DNA of 17,962 bases from an uncultured Lachnospiraceae bacterium (GTDB taxonomy: Bacteria > Bacillota > Clostridia > Lachnospirales > Lachnospiraceae). The notes below the pieces were generated by a model that searched no databases, was not told where the DNA came from, and saw nothing but the letters and a program-made list of their open reading frames with translations. The position numbers were made by a program, and so were the translations under genes. The stretch's first letter is position 1. Each line of letters starts with the position of its first letter. This document shows, in pieces, positions 6,338 to 13,536 of the stretch. Location: positions 1-17,962 of the forward strand of contig CAKRJM010000019.1 of NCBI GenBank assembly GCA_934351765.1, given 5' to 3'.

Positions 6338-7444
6338 TTATACTTCAATCAGTTCGTATTCACTGTTTCCAAGTCCGATTTTTACTCCATGCTCAATTCC
6401 GACCTTCCAGTTGGTATTGGGGCTTACCTGTCCGAAATAGTCCCGGTTCTCATGGCCGCGGCTCTCACCGAGGATACTGTCCATGATGATAGGCTGCGCA
6501 TTGACCGCATCGGCACATGCCACATCCAGCGCCACCGGATCAAAGGACGCAAACATTCCCACATTAGGAACAATGGCGCGGTCGTTTTCTCCGTGACAGT
6601 CACAGTAAGGAGATACATCGACTACCAGGCTGATATGGAAGTTCGGACGTCCCTGGACCACTGCCAGGCTGTATTCGGCAATCTTCTTATTGATGATATC
6701 ATGAGTCGCATCCTTGGCTGCCAGTACTGCGTCCTTGGGACAGACACCGATACACCGTCCGCAGCCGACACACTTATCATGATTGATGGACGCTTTTCCA
6801 TCTGTGAATTCCGGTGCACCGTGAGCACAGATCTTCTCGCACTGATGACAGCCGATACAGCGGCTCTGATCCACATAAGGCTTTCCGGTGCTGTGCATAT
6901 CCATCTTTCCGGCACGCGATCCGCAGCCCATGCCAAGATTCTTCAGGGCGCCGCCAAAGCCGGTCATCTCATGCCCCTTGAAATGAGTCAGGGAAATGAT
7001 CACATCGGCGTCCATGACAGCCCGTCCGATCTTTGCAGCCTTCACATACTCCCCGTTTACCGGAACATCTACATCATCGGTTCCCTTTAATCCGTCGCCG
7101 ATGATCACATGACAGCCTGTGGAGAACGGAGAAAAGCCATTAACATAAGCCGTATCGATATGATCCAGCGCATTCTTTCTTCCGCCCACATAAAGCGTAT
7201 TGCAATCCGTTAAGAACGGGCGTCCGCCAAGCTCCCGCACCAGATCTACCACAGTTTTTGCGTAATTAGGTCTTAAATAGGACAGATTTCCGCGTTCTCC
7301 GAAATGCATTTTAATGGCCACATATTTATCCTGAAAATCAATGGTTTCCATTCCGGCCTTCTTCATGAGGCGGTTCAGCTTCATCTGCAGATTCTCACCG
7401 TTTTTTGCTTTCATGTTAGTAAAATAAACCTTGGACTTTTCCAT
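6338..7444 (-). CDS. DUF362 protein with two [4Fe-4S] ferredoxin clusters
   Basis: A 368-residue protein if started at the ATG at 7444, where AGGAAGGGAGAAGG lies directly upstream; an in-frame start 17 codons earlier lacks such a site. Residues about 40-180 and 250-368 form the DUF362 domain (VAIKMHFGERGNLSYLRP, LTDCNTLYVGGRKN, SLTHFKGHEMTGFGGALKN, FASFDPVALDVACADAVN). A bacterial 2[4Fe-4S] module is inserted, with Cys196/199/202/206 and Cys225/228/231/235. Two further cysteines occur in SPYCDCHGEND (281, 283). There is no signal peptide. The biochemical function of DUF362 proteins is not established; the fused ferredoxin suggests electron transfer or Fe-S-dependent chemistry. The gene sits between the first AAA+ gene and larC. 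It could serve the Fe-S form of LarE, a client oxidoreductase, or be a client itself; none of these is shown by sequence. Confidence 0.85.
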   Translation of the reverse strand: MEKSKVYFTNMKAKNGENLQMKLNRLMKKAGMETIDFQDKYVAIKMHFGERGNLSYLRPNYAKTVVDLVRELGGRPFLTDCNTLYVGGRKNALDHIDTAYVNGFSPFSTGCHVIIGDGLKGTDDVDVPVNGEYVKAAKIGRAVMDADVIISLTHFKGHEMTGFGGALKNLGMGCGSRAGKMDMHSTGKPYVDQSRCIGCHQCEKICAHGAPEFTDGKASINHDKCVGCGRCIGVCPKDAVLAAKDATHDIINKKIAEYSLAVVQGRPNFHISLVVDVSPYCDCHGENDRAIVPNVGMFASFDPVALDVACADAVNAQPIIMDSILGESRGHENRDYFGQVSPNTNWKVGIEHGVKIGLGNSEYELIEV

Positions 7445-7584
7445 TTTCCTTCTCCCTTCCTGATGGACTGCGTTCTGCGCACGCATGCGTTTCACAGTCT
7501 GTTTCCTGTTCCAATTCTGATCTCACACCTGCTTCTGTTCCTGCAAATCTGCGTTTTTTGCAGTCTCCTGCCAACTTCTTCTGA
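7445..7584 (-). other. 140-bp gap between AAA+ and DUF362 genes with two inverted repeats
   Basis: This is the longest gap in the minus-strand gene run. It holds CTGCAAA (7541-7547) facing TTTGCAG (7557-7563), and GACTGCG (7466-7472) facing CACAGTC (7493-7499) around the palindrome ACGCATGCGT. Neither is followed by a clear T-run and I find no good promoter, so transcription probably continues through. An RNA processing or attenuation site is possible. Confidence 0.4.
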
Positions 7585-9069
7585 TCAGTGGATCCGATCG
7601 GCTCCGGTCATAAGATCCCTGGCCTCCTCGATCTGCCTGCTGATCATCTGCTGCCGCTCGGCAAACAGCAGACCCTTATTATACTGATAATACCGGTCGC
7701 AGCCGTTCTCCCGGATAAACCAGGCACTGTAATATCCAGCCGTCAGCTCCGTGACAAAGAGCACCAGCTCCTGTCCCTTTCCGAAGGCCGCCTCCATAAA
7801 ATCAAAGGCATATTCCAGCTTTTCACCGGCCCCCTCCACCATGGACTGGCGCTGATCCGCTGCCGCCGCAAAATCCTTCCTGACTTTCTCAAAGCTTCCT
7901 GCATTCAGATGCTGTTCCATCCAGGAAAGGACCCGTCTGCCCGTAAGCAGCCCCGCCTTGTCAAGCTGCGCTCCGGCGTTTGCCTTTTCAAAGGCCTCCA
8001 GTGCTTCCTGATACCGCTCCGAAAGGGAGCAGTCCTCCCGCTGAACCGCTTTTAAATGACCGAACAGCTCCGTCACGAACCGATCCTCCAGATAGCAGTT
8101 CCAGAACTCCTCCTCCAGTCTGGAAAGCAGCAGTCCCATAACACTCAGCCTCTCATCGAAATCAGCGAACTTCAGTCTGGAAACAGCCGACGGGTCGATG
8201 ACACCTGCAAGCACCTCATCCACCCTGTAATCCTCATGATACTTCTTATATAACTCCAGATAGTTGGCAAAATCCCTGGCAATCTTCGGATACTGGATGT
8301 ACTGTCCCACCACCTGGGCATCTACATCCTTTCCCAGCTTCTCATAAACGTACAGCAGCTGGGACAGATCCTCCCAGCCTCGCGCCGTGGCAAACAGCTG
8401 GCCGTCCACGGTTGTCTCCATTCGATAGAAATTGTTTTTCCGAAGCTCCAGATAAGAAATTACCGCACCGTGAAGTTTCTGCTTATATGCATATTCCTTC
8501 CAGACGCCAAAATCTGCCTCCACGTCCAGACGCTTCACACGATCCAGCGTCACCACATCAAATTCCCGGACGGATTTGTTGTATTCCGGCGGATTTCCCG
8601 CTGCCACAATGACCCAGCCCTCCGGCACCTTCTGATTTCCAAAGGTTTTGCACTGCAGGAACTGCAGCATCATGGGCGCCATGGTTTCAGACACGCAGTT
8701 GATCTCATCGATGAAAAGAATCCCCTCTTTTAAGCCGGTTTCCTCCATTTTTTCATACACCGAAGCGATGATCTCGCTCATGGTATATTCCGTCACGGAA
8801 TAGGTCTGTCCGTCAAACTCCCGTTCCTTGATAAAAGGAAGTCCCACCGCACTCTGACGGGTATGGTGGGTGATGGTATAGGACACCAGCCCCACATGGC
8901 ACTCCCTGGCGATCTGCTCCATGATCTGTGTCTTTCCCACCCCGGGCGGGCCCATGAGCAGCACCGGGCGCTGGCGGATCGACGGAATCTCGTAGGCACC
9001 GTAGGCATCCTTCATCAGATAAGCCTCTATGGTATTTTTGATTTCCTCTTTTGCTCGTTTAATATTCAA
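7585..9069 (-). CDS. MoxR-type AAA+ ATPase with long C-terminal extension
   Basis: The protein has 494 residues. The AAA+ core has a canonical Walker A GPPGVGKT at 40-47, Walker B GILFIDEIN with D121/E122, sensor-1 Asn in AAGNPPEYN (about N159), and a probable arginine finger in LDRVKRL (about R177). About 240 residues of helical sequence follow the core, with no motif I recognise. The start used is TTG at 9069, supported by conserved-looking helix sequence up to IRQRPVLLMG. An ATG at residue 19 with GAGG eight bases upstream is an alternative, but it would cut the N-terminal helix. It lies 36 bp after the DUF2201-type VWA gene, a standard pairing of ATPase and VWA partner. It differs from the other ATPase in this run: normal Walker A Thr, longer, with a different tail. 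Probable role: ATP-driven remodelling together with the VWA protein. Confidence 0.85.
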   Translation of the reverse strand: MNIKRAKEEIKNTIEAYLMKDAYGAYEIPSIRQRPVLLMGPPGVGKTQIMEQIARECHVGLVSYTITHHTRQSAVGLPFIKEREFDGQTYSVTEYTMSEIIASVYEKMEETGLKEGILFIDEINCVSETMAPMMLQFLQCKTFGNQKVPEGWVIVAAGNPPEYNKSVREFDVVTLDRVKRLDVEADFGVWKEYAYKQKLHGAVISYLELRKNNFYRMETTVDGQLFATARGWEDLSQLLYVYEKLGKDVDAQVVGQYIQYPKIARDFANYLELYKKYHEDYRVDEVLAGVIDPSAVSRLKFADFDERLSVMGLLLSRLEEEFWNCYLEDRFVTELFGHLKAVQREDCSLSERYQEALEAFEKANAGAQLDKAGLLTGRRVLSWMEQHLNAGSFEKVRKDFAAAADQRQSMVEGAGEKLEYAFDFMEAAFGKGQELVLFVTELTAGYYSAWFIRENGCDRYYQYNKGLLFAERQQMISRQIEEARDLMTGADRIH

Positions 9070-9105
9070 TGTTCCGGTTTCCTTTATCTTTTTTCTTCTT
9101 TAATT

Positions 9106-10449
9106 TTAAACAAATTTAATATTTTTGTCCAGCCGTTTCCCTGCTTCTTCCAGATCCGGTGCGGACAGGATCAGCCTCATGGCCCAGGGCGGAACAGCCA
9201 CATCGGTATAGTCCTCCTGCATGAAAAGAAAAGCCACATCATAATCGGGGCATTTTTTCGGATACCTTCCTTTTCCATCCGTGAAATACAAAAGTCCCTT
9301 TAAGCCACGAAGCTCTCCCTGCTCTCGAAGCTCTTCCACATGGGAGAACACCGGGCGAAAGTCCGTTCCTCCTCCGCCCTTTAGTTCAAAATGCTCCATA
9401 TAATCCTTCAGTTCCTCAACGGAACCGATCCTCGCATCATGCTGGATCTTTTCGTCGCACTGAATAATATGGATCCGCACTTTCTTAAAAAAGCTTTCCG
9501 TTTCCAGCAGGATTCCGCAGGTCTCCGACAGAAAGGTTTTCACCAGCTCGCCGGAGCAGGACATGGAGGTGTCAATGGCAATGACAAAATCCTGGATCTT
9601 TTTTACCTCCTTATATTCCTGCGGCTCAACCAGGGGCATATTTCCGTAAAGGCGCAGCCCGTAGCTGTAAAATCCATAATCAAAGGAATCCGTATCCACC
9701 TGCATCTCCTCCCGCCAGACCGAAAATTTCCGAAGGAAACCGCGGTAATCCTGGCGGCGTCTGTTCTGGAGCTTCAGCTGATCCGTCAGGCTTCCGTCTC
9801 CGTCTGTCTCCTCCTGCCCAAAGGTGTCGGCTTCCGTCTCCGTCCGCTCTGCGATATCCTGCCAGCGGTTTTCCAGTGCCTCCATGGCCTCCGGCGGCGT
9901 GTCGGAATCCGGGTGCGGCCAGAACTGATGATCGTCCACCAGAAATAATTCCTTTAGCTTCTGAAGCTGCTCATCATTCAGTCCCTTTTTCACCAGCACA
10001 TGATATACACCTTCCGCCGTCAGAACCGCCAGCGTTTCCCGCAGCTCCCGGTAAACCACCTGCCGTTCCGGCGAAACGGCCCGCCGCACACTGCGTTTTT
10101 CCAGCCCGTCGATCAGCGATTCCACTGCGATATCCGCCGCCAGATTCCAGTAGTCCTCCTGCCGGTCCCCCCGTCTGGTCAGGTGACGGAACAGACAGTG
10201 AAATACCATATGAAGATACAGGCGGTTCAACCCCTTCCGGCTTCTCTGATACAGTTCTGAAAGCCCATACGGCTCAAAATAGATCCGATATCCGTCGGTT
10301 CCGGCCGTCTGAGCTGCCGTGTCCATCTGATACCTCAGGCTGCAGAGTGCCAGATCCAGATACCGCATATTGAGATACAGCTCATTCCTGGCTGTCCCTA
10401 AAATTTCCTTTCCAATATAGTCCCATTTTTCGGACAGTTTCTGTGACAT
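9106..10449 (-). CDS. DUF2201-type protein: degenerate metallopeptidase-like N-terminus plus VWA-like C-terminus
   Basis: The protein has 447 residues; ATG at 10449 with GGAG six bases upstream. The N-terminal region (about 10-250) matches the layout of the DUF2201 N-terminal putative metallopeptidase domain, including the LYLHMVFHCLFRHL segment. There the zinc-protease pattern would be HExxH, but position 81 is Met (H80-M-V-F-H84, then H89), so protease activity is unlikely. The C-terminal region (about 285-447) is VWA-like: DTSMS at 293-297 fits MIDAS DxSxS, with GGGGTDF supplying Thr362 and YFTDGKG supplying Asp391. An acidic low-complexity linker (about 200-222) joins the parts. The protein should be cytoplasmic. 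It is followed by a MoxR ATPase gene and preceded by the LRR gene at 15 bp, so these three are likely one module. Function is unknown; a substrate-recognition partner for the ATPase is the best inference. Confidence 0.82.
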   Translation of the reverse strand: MSQKLSEKWDYIGKEILGTARNELYLNMRYLDLALCSLRYQMDTAAQTAGTDGYRIYFEPYGLSELYQRSRKGLNRLYLHMVFHCLFRHLTRRGDRQEDYWNLAADIAVESLIDGLEKRSVRRAVSPERQVVYRELRETLAVLTAEGVYHVLVKKGLNDEQLQKLKELFLVDDHQFWPHPDSDTPPEAMEALENRWQDIAERTETEADTFGQEETDGDGSLTDQLKLQNRRRQDYRGFLRKFSVWREEMQVDTDSFDYGFYSYGLRLYGNMPLVEPQEYKEVKKIQDFVIAIDTSMSCSGELVKTFLSETCGILLETESFFKKVRIHIIQCDEKIQHDARIGSVEELKDYMEHFELKGGGGTDFRPVFSHVEELREQGELRGLKGLLYFTDGKGRYPKKCPDYDVAFLFMQEDYTDVAVPPWAMRLILSAPDLEEAGKRLDKNIKFV

Positions 10450-10464
10450 TCCACACTCCTATTC

Positions 10465-11595
10465 CTACAGCTCAAACATTTTTTTCTTTTTTGTCCCACC
10501 CTGTTTTTTATACTGGTAGTCCATCAGACAGCTTACGATCTCGGTCTTCCCCTGCTTTCCGGCCAGCTCCAGAAGCACCTCCAGCGCCGGCCTCCGTTCC
10601 TGTACCTTCTGATTTTCCGCCTCGCTCCCGGCCTCCGGCTGCGCCACCAGATCCTCTCCCATGGCCGCCATATAAAAATCTCCGCCGTTGTCCTCCAGAA
10701 TCTCCGGCTTTGTTTCCGGTTCCCGCTCCGGCTCTGCCAGACCGTCAAAGGCTCCGACACCAGCCAGGAATGCCATTTTCTCCGGATCATTTTCCTTTAA
10801 AAGCACCGCTGCCGCGTCCCGGATCTTCTCGCTGAACCAGGCCTTATACTCTGCTGCTGCTTCCCCAGAGGCTCCTTCCGGGAACCGCAGCCGGTCATAA
10901 GCAAGCTCTGTTAAAACAGCCGCCGGTTCCTGGCGGATCGCCAGCTTAAAGAGGCTGTCATAATCCTTATAATTCATGATACCGTCCCGAAAGCACTGGC
11001 GGTAACGATAACCGGTGCCCTGAAAATGCATCTCAATGATCCGTGCCGGTACATTTTCCACCGATGACTCATAATATTCCGGAAACATGAGCGCATATCG
11101 TTCTCCGTTCTGCCATATATTCACCGAAATAGCATAACGAAGCTCCGACAGCATCAGCGCCAGCCCTTTTAAGGGCATCGTTTCCTCCGTCACCCGGTAT
11201 TCCAGATGACGCATGCTGCCGCAGCCCATAAACGCGCCGCTCCCGATCCGCCGGATATTCCCTGCAAAACGGATTTCCGAAAGCGCCGTGCAGCCATAAA
11301 AGGCATAATCCCCGATAGCCTTTACGGTTTCCGGAACAGTAACTGCCCGGACCCGCCCACCGGCGATCCGCACGGAAAAATCCTCTTCAAACAGAGAGTC
11401 TCCCGTTTCTGTCCGCTTTATGCCATCCACCCGAAACCGTCTCGGCAGCTCTGACTCTGAAAACGCATAGGGACCGATCTCTGTCACCGGAAGCCCCTCA
11501 ATAAACTCCGGCACCTGCGGCGCCGGATCGGTTCCCCACGCCCTGCAGATCTTTACACCGCTGTTTTTAATGACATAGTCCCATGCTGTTTTCAT
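10465..11595 (-). CDS. BspA-type leucine-rich-repeat protein, cytoplasmic, first gene of the operon
   Basis: The protein has 376 residues from the ATG at 11595, which has AGGAG ten bases upstream; a GTG ten codons earlier lacks this site. Residues about 28-130 contain LRR_5 (BspA-like) repeats, seen as the pattern 'xxIGxYAFxxCxxLxxIxF': VTEIGPYAFSESELPRRF, VKAIGDYAFYGCTALSEIRF and IRRIGSGAFMGCGSMRHLEY. The middle (about 140-290) is helical with no motif I can name. An acidic stretch follows (about 295-335). The C-terminal ALEVLLELAGKQGKTEIVSCLMDYQ resembles a single ankyrin-like helix pair before a basic KKQGGTKKKK tail. There is no signal peptide or anchor, unlike many BspA-type surface proteins, so it probably acts inside the cell, perhaps as a binding scaffold for the DUF2201/MoxR pair encoded 15 bp downstream. 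Confidence 0.75.
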   Translation of the reverse strand: MKTAWDYVIKNSGVKICRAWGTDPAPQVPEFIEGLPVTEIGPYAFSESELPRRFRVDGIKRTETGDSLFEEDFSVRIAGGRVRAVTVPETVKAIGDYAFYGCTALSEIRFAGNIRRIGSGAFMGCGSMRHLEYRVTEETMPLKGLALMLSELRYAISVNIWQNGERYALMFPEYYESSVENVPARIIEMHFQGTGYRYRQCFRDGIMNYKDYDSLFKLAIRQEPAAVLTELAYDRLRFPEGASGEAAAEYKAWFSEKIRDAAAVLLKENDPEKMAFLAGVGAFDGLAEPEREPETKPEILEDNGGDFYMAAMGEDLVAQPEAGSEAENQKVQERRPALEVLLELAGKQGKTEIVSCLMDYQYKKQGGTKKKKMFEL

Positions 11596-11647
11596 GACTT
11601 TTTTGCTCCTGACTCTGTTTTTCACACAATTAATCGTTTCTCTCTAC

Positions 11648-11676
11648 TATATACCTGTGAACCCGTGTTTTGTCAA
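11648..11676 (-). promoter_or_regulatory. Strong sigma-A-type promoter for the LRR-AAA/VWA-lar operon
   Basis: Read on the minus strand, a perfect -35 TTGACA (11671-11676) is 17 bases from TATATA (11648-11653). The predicted start near 11640 leaves about 45 bases of leader before the LRR ATG. It is the best promoter seen upstream of any gene from the LRR gene through the distal VWA gene, which supports a single long transcript. Confidence 0.75.
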
Positions 11677-11700
11677 TGCTGTATTTCGTCATTTTACCCA

Positions 11701-11729
11701 TTGTTTTTCCATAATGTTCCGCTTACAAT
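11701..11729 (+). promoter_or_regulatory. Promoter for the ABC exporter pair
   Basis: TTGTTT (11701-11706) and TACAAT (11724-11729) are 17 bases apart. Transcription would start near 11736 and give a leader of about 73 bases before the first ABC gene. The promoter is back-to-back with the operon promoter 25 bp away, so one regulator could affect both directions. I see no convincing leader-peptide or hairpin attenuator of the kind known for bmrCD. Confidence 0.6.
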
Positions 11730-11808
11730 ATTCGAAGAAGACCCCAGCAAGAAAGACACTCTTTTCCTCTGCAACCGTTCTTTTGCCGGCAGCACACGGA
11801 GGTTTTTT

Positions 11809-13536
11809 ATGCTTAAACGACTTTTTTCCTATTTAAAGCCTTATCGGCGCGCCACGATCCTTGCCGTTGCCTGCATCTGGCTGGAAACGATCTTTGAGCT
11901 GGTGATCCCCATGATCATGGCCGATATCATCGATATCGGTGTTCCCAATGGGGATAAGGCTCTGATCTTCAGCCGCGGCATCCTGATGATCGTCTGCGCC
12001 CTGATTTCCATGATTTTCGGTGCCGGAAGCGCCCGCTACTCCGCCCTCTGCGGACAGGGCCTGGGGGCGGAGCTGCGAAAAGCCGAGTACGAAAAGCTCC
12101 AGAGCTTTTCCTTTTCCAACATCGACCATTTCCGGACTTCTTCCCTGGTAACCAGACTTACCAGCGATGTGACTGCCATCCAGAATTCCGTCTCCACCGG
12201 TATGCGTCCCGGCTGCCGTGCTCCCTTTATGATGATCTCCGCTCTGATCATGTCCTTTTCCATGAACTGGAAGCTGGCGCTGATCTTCTGCGTGGCATCA
12301 CCGATCCTAGGGATCCTGCTCTTTTTCATCATTAAAAACGTCCGCCCGCTTTACGGGATCATGCAGGGCGCCGTGGATACGTTAAACCGGATCGTTCAGG
12401 AAAATTTAACGGCCATCCGCGTGGTAAAGGCTTATGTCCGGAAAGATTATGAAACTGCCAAATTCGAGGAGGCCAACCTGGAATTAAAGGATGCTTCCCA
12501 GCGATCCTTCGGACTGGCAGCCCTCAATATGCCTGCCATGCAGCTTGTCATGTACGCCACGATCCTCTGTATCCTCTGGATTGGCGGCCGGCTGATCCAG
12601 GGCGGCAGCATGCAGGTCGGCGAGCTCACCGGATTTCTAAGCTATGTACTTCTGGTTCTCAACTCCCTCATGATGATCTCCAATGTGTTCATGATGCTCA
12701 CCCGCTCTCTTGCCTCCTGCCGGCGGATCGTAGAGGTTCTGGACGAGCCCGTGGATATGACCGACGACGATGCCCGGGACATTCAGGTTACCAGCGGAGC
12801 GGTTCAGTTCGACCATGTATATTTCAAATATCAGGAATCTGCCCCGGAGTACGTACTTTCCGACATCACTCTTTCTATTAAGGCCGGTCAGACCGTCGGA
12901 ATCCTTGGCGGCACCGGTTCCGCAAAAAGCACTCTGGTGCAGCTGATCCCCCGTCTGTATGATATTACATCCGGCTCTCTTACCATCGACGGCCATTCCG
13001 TCCGGGAATATCCCATGGAGCATCTGCGGGACGCCGTCGGCATGGTTCTGCAGAAAAACACCTTGTTTTCCGGAACCATCACCGACAACCTGCGCTGGGG
13101 CAAGGAGGATGCTTCAAAAGAAGAAATCGAAGAGGCCTGTGCCGTTGCCTGCGTGGACGAATTCATCGGGAATCTGCCCCATGGCTATGAAACCGAGCTG
13201 GGGCAGGGCGGTGCCGGTCTCTCCGGCGGTCAAAAGCAACGCCTCTGCATTGCCCGTGCGCTGCTTCGTCATCCGAAGATTCTGATTCTGGATGACTCCA
13301 CCAGCGCCGTAGACACCGCCACCGAGGCCAGAATCCGCGAGGGACTTTCTACTTATTTGAAAGGTACCACAAAAATCATCATCGCCCAGCGGATCACCTC
13401 CGTTATGCATGCCGATCAGATTGTAATCCTGGACCGCGGACACATTCAGGCTGTCGGTACCCATGAGTCCCTTTTAAAGGACAATTTCATCTATCAGGAA
13501 TTATATCATTCTCAGCAGGAAGGAGTTGGTTTATAA
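11809..13536 (+). CDS. ABC exporter half-transporter, BmrC-like subunit with degenerate ATP site
   Basis: The protein has 575 residues from the ATG at 11809, which follows GGAGG by six bases; a longer frame upstream lacks any such site. An N-terminal six-helix exporter domain (about 10-300) is followed by one nucleotide-binding domain: Walker A GGTGSAKS near 367-374, signature LSGGQ near 471, and Walker B LILDD near 492-496. Two catalytic positions are altered: the Glu after Walker B is Asp (LDDSTS), and the switch His is Gln (IIIAQRI, about 527). The signature is canonical. This is the pattern of the BmrC/YheI-type chain in heterodimeric exporters, whose own Walker motifs form the non-hydrolysing site. 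The stop codon overlaps the start of the partner gene by one base (TAATG). Substrates are unknown; drug or lipid export is the family norm. Confidence 0.9.
   Translation: MLKRLFSYLKPYRRATILAVACIWLETIFELVIPMIMADIIDIGVPNGDKALIFSRGILMIVCALISMIFGAGSARYSALCGQGLGAELRKAEYEKLQSFSFSNIDHFRTSSLVTRLTSDVTAIQNSVSTGMRPGCRAPFMMISALIMSFSMNWKLALIFCVASPILGILLFFIIKNVRPLYGIMQGAVDTLNRIVQENLTAIRVVKAYVRKDYETAKFEEANLELKDASQRSFGLAALNMPAMQLVMYATILCILWIGGRLIQGGSMQVGELTGFLSYVLLVLNSLMMISNVFMMLTRSLASCRRIVEVLDEPVDMTDDDARDIQVTSGAVQFDHVYFKYQESAPEYVLSDITLSIKAGQTVGILGGTGSAKSTLVQLIPRLYDITSGSLTIDGHSVREYPMEHLRDAVGMVLQKNTLFSGTITDNLRWGKEDASKEEIEEACAVACVDEFIGNLPHGYETELGQGGAGLSGGQKQRLCIARALLRHPKILILDDSTSAVDTATEARIREGLSTYLKGTTKIIIAQRITSVMHADQIVILDRGHIQAVGTHESLLKDNFIYQELYHSQQEGVGL

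Noticed and set aside
11665..11808. A longer N-terminus for the first ABC protein
   Set aside because: The extra 48 residues have no ribosome binding site, overlap the promoter, and do not resemble an exporter start; GGAGG precedes the ATG at 11809.
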